From assembly GCA_934716995.1 (NCBI GenBank), contig CAKUYO010000058.1, positions 1 through 9,896 of the forward strand: DNA of 9,896 nt. Direction: 5' to 3'. Of the stretch, positions 6,109 through 9,896 are shown piece after piece. Positions within the stretch are counted from its first letter, which is position 1. Each line of letters begins with the position of its first letter. Under the pieces are notes generated by a model. It saw only the letters and a list, made by a program, of their open reading frames with translations, was not told the origin of the DNA and did not search any database. Both the position numbers and the translations under genes were made by a program. This DNA is from an uncultured Bacteroidales bacterium. GTDB lineage: Bacteria; Bacteroidota; Bacteroidia; Bacteroidales; Paludibacteraceae.

Positions 6109-6600
6109 CTATTTATTGTATTTTACCAGCAGACAGGCATCTCCCTCCAATGTCCATTGGGGTAACACAGCGGTCTGATCATACCCTAACGAGCGATACA
6201 ATGACAAGCAAGCCACATTAGAAGTGCGTATTACCGCATAGAGCAACCGCAAGTTGAGGATACCAAACGCATATTGTTCCAACAGTTGCATTGTCTCATA
6301 CCCTACCCCACTTCTGCGTGCTTCGGGCGAGATGTACAATCCGAGAGCGGCTTTGCGATTGCGCGGGTCAAAATCAAACAAATCAACACAACCAAGGGTA
6401 GTATGATCGGTATCGTTCTCAATAATCAAGCGCAGTTGCCCGTCACGATAGATGTCGCCTGTGGTGTTTTCGATATAACTGCGCAAGTCCTGCTGCGAGA
6501 GCGGGTTATGGGTATCGCTATCCCCCCACACAACAGCATCGTTTTCCCATTGGTAGAGAAACGGCAGGTCTGAAGGCTCCAATTTACGCAGCCGCACCAT
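6109..6600 (-). CDS. GNAT family N-acetyltransferase
   Basis: A 163-residue cytoplasmic acetyltransferase that would use acetyl-CoA to acetylate an amine (a polyamine, antibiotic, protein N-terminus or other). The N-terminal strand VRLRKLEPSDLPFLYQWEND at 2-21 is the usual RimJ/SpeG-like opening. The acetyl-CoA motif A, ALGLYISPEARRSGVGYETM at 85-104, contains the pyrophosphate-binding loop RRSGVG at 95-100. LLYAVIRTSNVACLSLYRSLGY at 119-140 is motif B with the Asn and Tyr typical of SpeG-type enzymes. Closest in style to spermidine N-acetyltransferase-like or RimJ/RimL proteins, but the substrate is unresolved. Its ATG shares one base with the stop of the HAD gene (TAATG), so translation is probably coupled. 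It is last in the minus cluster, and I see no clear terminator after it. Confidence 0.9.
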   Translation of the reverse strand: MVRLRKLEPSDLPFLYQWENDAVVWGDSDTHNPLSQQDLRSYIENTTGDIYRDGQLRLIIENDTDHTTLGCVDLFDFDPRNRKAALGLYISPEARRSGVGYETMQLLEQYAFGILNLRLLYAVIRTSNVACLSLYRSLGYDQTAVLPQWTLEGDACLLVKYNK

Positions 6601-7022
6601 TATGCCCCAAACAATTTAGCAAAAAAGCCTTTCTTGGTAGCAGCAGTCTCAACGTCTGCCTGCGGAACGGGCTTCAACGCATTACCCGTATGAATCATCT
6701 GGTATATCACCCCCCAGTCCGGCAGTCCGCCGAGGTTACGATCATCGATAAACAGGTCGGCTGTCAGTTTGCGGTTGGGGCGTGTAGCAGGGTCTTCCTC
6801 CGGATAGTTGGAATTGACGGCATAGAACTCCAAGCCTCGAGACTTGCAATAATCCACAGCCTCCTGCAGCAATTCTCCCTCACGAACAGACCAGAGGATA
6901 ATCTGATGATGGTCTTCGTTTTGCAATTTCTTCAAAGTCTGAATAGCAAACGGAATCGGCTTTCCGATACGCGGGTACTCGTGGGTAACAATGGTTCCGT
7001 CGAAATCAACAGCGATTGTCAT
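6600..7022 (-). CDS. Small HAD-superfamily hydrolase, BT0820-like
   Basis: A 140-residue cap-less HAD protein resembling the B. thetaiotaomicron BT0820 group. Motif I, AVDFDGTIV, places nucleophile Asp6 and acid/base Asp8. Motif II is LWSVREG with Ser45. Lys85 (NRKLTADL) is a candidate motif III lysine, and motif IV is LFIDDRN with Asp93 and Asp94. All four catalytic elements are intact, so it should be an active phosphatase or phosphotransferase acting on a small molecule or RNA end; the substrate is unknown. The last 25 residues, after GNALKPVP, are low complexity and end KKGFFAKLFGA, a short amphipathic tail. The gene follows the membrane-protein gene after 44 nt of tandem repeats and overlaps the acetyltransferase start by 1 nt. 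Confidence 0.88.
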   Translation of the reverse strand: MTIAVDFDGTIVTHEYPRIGKPIPFAIQTLKKLQNEDHHQIILWSVREGELLQEAVDYCKSRGLEFYAVNSNYPEEDPATRPNRKLTADLFIDDRNLGGLPDWGVIYQMIHTGNALKPVPQADVETAATKKGFFAKLFGA

Positions 7023-7028
7023 AGGATG

Positions 7029-7066
7029 ATAGAAAGATAGAATAATAGAAAGATAGAAAATAGAAA
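7029..7066. repeat. Tandem repeat ATAGAAAGATAGAA in the spacer before the HAD gene
   Basis: ATAGAAAGATAGAA occurs at 7029-7042 and 7045-7058 (16-bp period), with a partial ATAGAAA at 7060-7066. On the coding (minus) strand this gives two TATCTTTC boxes, one base away from the -7 consensus TAnnTTTG. The array fills most of the spacer before the HAD start, where a ribosome-binding site would sit, so copy-number changes by slippage could alter expression. Confidence 0.7.
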
Positions 7067-7531
7067 TTAGTAGGTTTCCTCGTTGTCTTGCTTTGGGGCA
7101 AGTTCAATTTGAATCTTGCGGGCAGTGGGTTTGGTAAAATACCAACTGATAGCCGCAATAGCGGACACCCACAACATAGAACGATAGCAGCCCAACCAAT
7201 AGAAAGCAATGATACCGAACACCATAGCATTGCTGACAAGCACAATGCGAATAGCGGCATAACGGCGATAAAGCGAGAATTTCCTGTTTTCGTCTTCCAT
7301 ATTGCGGATCTTGTCGCACATACGCTTAAAACCATATAACCCAAACGGGATAGTAATGAGTGCATCAAAAATAACGATGTATTGTATCACTTTCCCTGCC
7401 GTGGACATCGTATCAATAACAGCGATCATCCCCTTGGAGACCAACAGATACATTACTACCATTGCCACCAGGGCAAGCATCATCATTCCATAATAATACC
7501 AATTCAATTGGCGGGCAATCTTTTGTTCCAT
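7067..7531 (-). CDS. Hypothetical four-helix membrane protein
   Basis: A 154-residue protein of unrecognised family. About four membrane segments are visible: 11-32 (WYYYGMMMLALVAMVVMYLLVS), 49-68 (IQYIVIFDALITIPFGLYGF), 93-113 (AIRIVLVSNAMVFGIIAFYW) and 118-132 (SMLWVSAIAAISWYF). A charged cytoplasmic-looking loop lies at 69-92 (RMCDKIRNMEDENRKFSLYRR) and a polar tail at 135-154 (ARKIQIELAPKQDNEETY). The start is ATG at 7531, sharing one base with the recR stop (TGATG); the frame stays open upstream only because it overlaps recR out of frame. Translation is therefore coupled to recR. Its function is unknown; the position after recR looks typical of a conserved Bacteroidales envelope protein. 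Confidence 0.85.
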   Translation of the reverse strand: MEQKIARQLNWYYYGMMMLALVAMVVMYLLVSKGMIAVIDTMSTAGKVIQYIVIFDALITIPFGLYGFKRMCDKIRNMEDENRKFSLYRRYAAIRIVLVSNAMVFGIIAFYWLGCYRSMLWVSAIAAISWYFTKPTARKIQIELAPKQDNEETY

Positions 7532-8151
7532 CAGGCTTTGAAATCTATTCGGTTGATAATTGAGCGACCGAGAGTTATCTCGTCGGTATATTCCAGTTCG
7601 TTTCCTACCGCCACACCGCGTGCAATCTGACTGATTTTTGGCATTGTGGCAAACCCCGCATTCTGCAAACGGCGGTAGATATAAAAGTTGGTCGTATCGC
7701 CCTCCATCGTGGTAGGCAAAGCGAGGATAACCTCCTGTATATCTTCCGGTTCGATACGCGAGACAAGAGAGTCGATCTCTATATCTTTGGGACCGACCCC
7801 GTCCATAGGAGAGATAATTCCGCCCAAGACATGATACAGCCCCGAGTACTGCCCCGTATTCTCTATGGACATCACGTCCTGCACATTTTCCACTACGCAA
7901 ATGGTCTGTCTGTCGCGACGGTGCGACTGGCATATCGGGCAAACCTCCTGGTCGGATATGTTGTGGCATATACGACAATAGTGAACATCCGTTTTGAGCC
8001 GTGTCAGAGCCCCCGCAAACGCTTCGACATCTTTGTCGGACTGCTTGAGCAAATGCAACACCAAGCGCAGTGCCGTCCTGCTCCCCACCCCGGGAAGGGA
8101 GGCAAATTGGTTGACAGCATTTTCCAATAATATCGAGGGGTACTGACTCAC
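7531..8151 (-). CDS. recR: Recombination mediator protein RecR
   Basis: A 206-residue cytoplasmic protein that with RecF/RecO loads RecA onto gapped DNA during repair. Domains in order: a helix-hairpin-helix with LPGVGSRTALRLVLHLL at 19-35; a C4 zinc finger with Cys59, Cys62, Cys71 and Cys74 (CRICHN and CPIC); a TOPRIM domain beginning ICVVENVQDVMSIE at 84-97, with HVLGGIISPMDGVGP at 107-121 and LALPTTMEGDTTNFYIYR near 143-160; and the C-terminal Walker-B-like ARGVAVGNELEYTDEITLGRSI at 177-198. Length is normal and all motifs are intact. The start is GTG at 8151, because an in-frame TAA lies five codons upstream and SQYPSILLENAV aligns with the known RecR N-terminus. A promoter at 8172-8203 drives it and probably the three genes behind it. 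Confidence 0.97.
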   Translation of the reverse strand: MSQYPSILLENAVNQFASLPGVGSRTALRLVLHLLKQSDKDVEAFAGALTRLKTDVHYCRICHNISDQEVCPICQSHRRDRQTICVVENVQDVMSIENTGQYSGLYHVLGGIISPMDGVGPKDIEIDSLVSRIEPEDIQEVILALPTTMEGDTTNFYIYRRLQNAGFATMPKISQIARGVAVGNELEYTDEITLGRSIINRIDFKA

Positions 8152-8171
8152 AGAAATTCTCGTTTACTCTG

Positions 8172-8203
8172 CAAAGGTACAGCAAAAAAATGGAATGTGC
8201 AAA
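8172..8203 (-). promoter_or_regulatory. Promoter of the recR cluster
   Basis: Minus strand: TTTG (8203-8200), a 20-nt spacer, then TACCTTTG (8179-8172). Transcription would start near 8165-8168, leaving a leader of about 15 nt before the GTG start at 8151. The -7 octamer is identical to that of the tRNA-Ser promoter. Confidence 0.8.
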
Positions 8204-8244
8204 TATCCGGTCTTACCAAATCATGAAAAACAAGTAATCGCCGA

Positions 8245-8267
8245 TAGCAACCGAATACGGTTGGCTA
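8245..8267. other. Small bulged hairpin between recR and the membrane-protein gene
   Basis: TAGCAACCG (8245-8253), loop AATA, then CGGTTGGCTA (8258-8267): a 9-bp stem with one bulged G. There is no T-run on either side. It lies just past the terminator at 8279-8310 in the minus direction and may add to transcript end stability. Confidence 0.35.
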
Positions 8268-8278
8268 CAGGAGACAGC

Positions 8279-8310
8279 AAAAGAGGCTACCCTTGTGGAG
8301 CAGCCTCTTT
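8279..8310 (-). terminator. Terminator of the DUF5692-like gene
   Basis: On the minus strand AAAGAGGCT (8310-8302) pairs perfectly with AGCCTCTTT (8288-8280), followed by one more T and then GCTG. The loop GCTCCACAAGGGT can pair further (CC with GG). It lies 22 nt after the gene's stop. The T-run is short (TTTT), so termination may be modest. Confidence 0.65.
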
Positions 8311-8331
8311 GGTTATAGTAAACGGACGATA

Positions 8332-9378
8332 TTATGCCATACGGGCAGCGGCGTCTTTGTAGTATTTCTGATTGACAAAGACATCGGTGGTGTACGGGTT
8401 GATATGGCGTTTCTTAGCCTGGTAGATGATATAACCCAAAGCAATGACATTGACAATCAGAGCCAAAGCACTGACAACGGTCATAGCCGTAGGGTCAGCA
8501 TTGACACTTGTACCTGCCTCAATACCATTGAGGGTGCCATCTGCATAGAGCGACGGCAGAACCACCCAACTGTGTGCTTTTTCGCCCGTAGCGGCAAATA
8601 CCTCCTGGAACAGGGGGAAGCATTGCGCAAACATACACCAGATAGCCAGCGTGTTGGCACGGTTCTGAATCCAACCGCCACGGTTCCAGCAGATAGCCGC
8701 AATAGTGGGCGCAAGCAACAGAGCGACACCGCAATACCACGAGTGGGTGGGCAGACAGTTGTAGGTATAGGCAAAGTTCCATACATCATAGACAAGGATA
8801 TAAACCCATGTCATATCAGGCCACAGCATATCGGTTTTGTCCTTCGACGAATAGACCGACCACCAAGCCGTCATACAGAAGATATTAAGGATACCGGCGA
8901 TGCCGTTCATCACATTGTGCCAACCGCCGTAGAGCCAAACGCCCTCGTTGGAGAGACGCCACACACCCCATCCCGTAATAGCCGACTCGAAATCAGAGCA
9001 GACGGCAATAAGGATATTGATAGCCACAATAACAAACGGGAAGCAGCGGAACCAGTGCTGTTTGCCGATACCGATCTCGTACTTGATGAGCATAAAACCG
9101 ATACAGCCCGCAAGAGCGGCATAGAGTTTGGCATAATGGAACCAACCACCCATATAGAGGTGTGTCGGGTTGTTAAGCGCCCATTCGGCACCGCATTGCG
9201 CACCGATGGCGATAGCCAGGAAATAGATTGTGAGAGCCGCGGGAATAACACCGAAAGTGATAATCCCACCCCACTTGGTTCGACGGGCGAACTCGTTGAA
9301 AAGAATCAGACCGACCAAAACCGCCAGCAGCATAAGCCACTGCGAAAGCGCATCTGCGCCATAGACATGAAATAACAT
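8332..9378 (-). CDS. Polytopic, Trp-rich membrane protein (DUF5692-like)
   Basis: A 348-residue integral membrane protein with about nine hydrophobic segments (12-29, 37-60, 82-100, 110-127, 155-174, 190-206, 213-230, 241-260, 298-320) and a polar C-terminal tail rich in Lys, Tyr and Asn. It is unusually rich in Trp, with more than a dozen spread over the loops: EWALNN, HLYMGGWFHYAKLY, GWGVWRLSNEGVWLYGGWHN, WPDMTWVYILVYDVWNFAYTYN (split over 186-207) and CLPTHSWYC. That pattern and the opening LFNEFARRTKWGG match my memory of the DUF5692 family, which has no known function. It could be a transporter or a membrane enzyme; the conserved-looking polar residues (Asp188, Asp198, Asn201, His212) would line a site between helices. 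It stands alone between two terminators. No -7/-33 promoter was found upstream. Confidence 0.85.
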   Translation of the reverse strand: MLFHVYGADALSQWLMLLAVLVGLILFNEFARRTKWGGIITFGVIPAALTIYFLAIAIGAQCGAEWALNNPTHLYMGGWFHYAKLYAALAGCIGFMLIKYEIGIGKQHWFRCFPFVIVAINILIAVCSDFESAITGWGVWRLSNEGVWLYGGWHNVMNGIAGILNIFCMTAWWSVYSSKDKTDMLWPDMTWVYILVYDVWNFAYTYNCLPTHSWYCGVALLLAPTIAAICWNRGGWIQNRANTLAIWCMFAQCFPLFQEVFAATGEKAHSWVVLPSLYADGTLNGIEAGTSVNADPTAMTVVSALALIVNVIALGYIIYQAKKRHINPYTTDVFVNQKYYKDAAARMA

Positions 9379-9450
9379 AGTATTGAGAATTAATAATTAA
9401 CAATTAACATACATGGAATGTTCCAATTTTCTTCGCCTTAATCTCTACCC

Positions 9451-9485
9451 ATCCACACGGTATCCACCTGACATCCACCTGACAT
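9451..9485. repeat. Tandem 11-bp repeat (ATCCACCTGAC)
   Basis: Units at 9462-9472 and 9473-9483 are identical (ATCCACCTGAC). A diverged unit, ATCCACACGGT, precedes them at 9451-9461 in the same register, and AT follows at 9484-9485. The 11-bp period equals that of the unrelated array at 2234-2266. Confidence 0.75.
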
Positions 9486-9488
9486 TCT

Positions 9489-9520
9489 TAATGCGTAATG
9501 TATAAGGCATAATGCGTAAT
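9489..9520. repeat. Direct repeat TAATGCGTAAT
   Basis: Copies at 9489-9499 and 9510-9520, 21 bp apart (two helical turns). AATGCGTAATG also occurs at 3298-3308 in the short gap between the permease and ispE, so the motif is dispersed in intergenic DNA. Confidence 0.6.
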
Positions 9521-9567
9521 TATATGCAGATTTTGCGTGTTTTGGACAATAGAGAAAGGCGGTTACC

Positions 9568-9600
9568 AAAACGGTCTTCCACAAAGGGAAGACCGTTTTT
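9568..9600 (-). terminator. Terminator of the V-type ATPase operon
   Basis: A perfect 13-bp stem, AAAACGGTCTTCC (9568-9580) with its complement at 9587-9599, around a 6-nt loop. Read on the minus strand it lies 28 nt after the K-subunit stop and ends in TTTTGG. The plus strand has TTTTTGAT, so it can work in both directions. Confidence 0.85.
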
Positions 9601-9627
9601 GATATAGAAAAATTTGTTTGTTACCGA

Positions 9628-9896
9628 TTAAATCATCAGGGCAGCTACCAACGACAAAATAGCATAGAACTCAGGAAGAGTGGCGTAAATCATCGTGTTG
9701 GTTTGTACATCATGACCTGCTGCGATACCTGCGATACCATTGGCGCAGACCTGCCCCTGACGGATACCAGAGAAGAGGCAAACCAATCCAACTGCCAGAC
9801 CTACAGCAAAATACATAGCACCATTAGCAGCGAAGTCTTTGCCCATCCACATCAGGAAAGCCACGAAACCATACAGACCCTGCGTAGCGGGGAGAG
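9628..9896 (-). CDS. V-type ATP synthase subunit K (partial, 5' end outside the window)
   Basis: The C-terminal 88 or so residues of the membrane rotor-ring proteolipid of a V/A-type ATPase, which couples H+ or Na+ flow to ATP synthesis or hydrolysis. The window edge cuts the gene; the frame is open to 9896 and reads SPATQGLYGFVAFLMWM, the family's PATQGLYGF signature. Two helices follow: the first includes GAMYFAVGLAVGLVCLFSGIRQG, the second ends in TLPEFYAILSLVAALMI, where the Glu of PEFYAIL is the ion-binding carboxylate. GQVCANGIAGIAAGHD is the conserved loop between them. Stop TAA is at 9628-9630 and the operon terminator lies just beyond. The GTG at 9864 is internal and not a start. Rotor-ring genes usually sit at the end of ntp/atp operons next to subunit I, which would be outside the window. 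Confidence 0.92.
   Translation of the reverse strand, partial: LPATQGLYGFVAFLMWMGKDFAANGAMYFAVGLAVGLVCLFSGIRQGQVCANGIAGIAAGHDVQTNTMIYATLPEFYAILSLVAALMI

Larger units (their letters stand above)
9379..9567. other. Repeat-rich spacer upstream of the DUF5692-like gene
   Basis: About 190 nt with no ORF of note and no TAnnTTTG promoter on the minus strand. Next to the start codon is AT-rich sequence (TTAATTGTTAATTATTAATT on the minus strand). Further out lie the imperfect palindrome TGGAATGTTCCA, the 11-bp array at 9451-9485 and the TAATGCGTAAT pair at 9489-9520. The promoter of the downstream gene should be here, but I cannot point to it. Confidence 0.5.

Noticed and set aside
5916..6221. 101-codon plus-strand frame across tRNA-Ser
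   Set aside because: It translates the complement of the tRNA (RKVRDSNPRYD), a well-known spurious peptide type.
7532..8185. Upstream extension of the membrane-protein frame through recR
   Set aside because: This part reads recR out of frame and gives a Cys/Arg-rich nonsense peptide. The real start is the ATG at 7531.
8293..9375. 360-codon plus-strand frame antisense to the DUF5692-like gene
   Set aside because: Low-complexity Thr/Arg/Asp composition, no start signals, and opposite a clear membrane protein.
1..9896. CRISPR array, insertion sequence with transposase, or riboswitch
   Set aside because: No regularly spaced 25-40-bp repeats, no transposase motifs, and no recognisable cobalamin, TPP or other aptamer core, including upstream of the TonB receptor.

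Overview
The window looks like a chromosomal segment of a Bacteroidales (Bacteroidota) bacterium. Four transcription starts carry the phylum's promoter pattern: a -7 box TAnnTTTG with a TTG or TTTG box exactly 20 nt upstream (near 2071-2102, 2364-2394, 6058-6088 and 8172-8203). Most start codons lack a strong Shine-Dalgarno sequence. RecR, the BT0820-type HAD protein and the V-type ATPase K subunit also read as Bacteroidales homologues. No species can be named from the sequence alone.

Layout. Positions 168-2039 (minus) encode a TonB-dependent outer-membrane receptor. A 398-nt divergent intergenic region follows, holding two promoters, a triplicated 11-bp repeat, a palindrome and paired TGCAT motifs. 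Positions 2438-5637 (plus) form one tight operon: an ABC-2 polysaccharide-export-type permease without its ATPase, ispE (isoprenoid precursor synthesis), fmt (initiator tRNA formylation) and an HD-domain hydrolase. It ends at a strong terminator at 5656-5685.

Between that terminator and a serine tRNA (anticodon CGA, minus strand, 5946-6034) lies the most unusual part of the window, about 257 bp. The tRNA's 3' end is duplicated as an 18-bp direct repeat. Inside it is a nested foldback structure of about 177 bp, containing a tRNA terminator, a long hairpin that pairs with wobbles only on the minus strand, and a 23-codon ORF whose ribosome-binding site sits at the foot of that hairpin. It may be a small foldback/MITE-like element or the scar of an element integrated at the tRNA.

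Positions 6109-8151 (minus) carry a cluster read in the order recR, a four-helix membrane protein, a small HAD hydrolase and a GNAT acetyltransferase. Two of the three junctions are 1-nt stop/start overlaps. A polytopic, tryptophan-rich membrane protein (8332-9378, minus; DUF5692-like from memory) follows. After a repeat-rich spacer with a terminator comes the 3' part of a V-type ATP synthase K subunit gene (9628 to the window end, minus), the last gene of an operon lying outside the window.

Apart from the tRNA-adjacent element, the content is mostly housekeeping and envelope genes. The intergenic spacers carry several short tandem and dispersed repeats that no gene explains.
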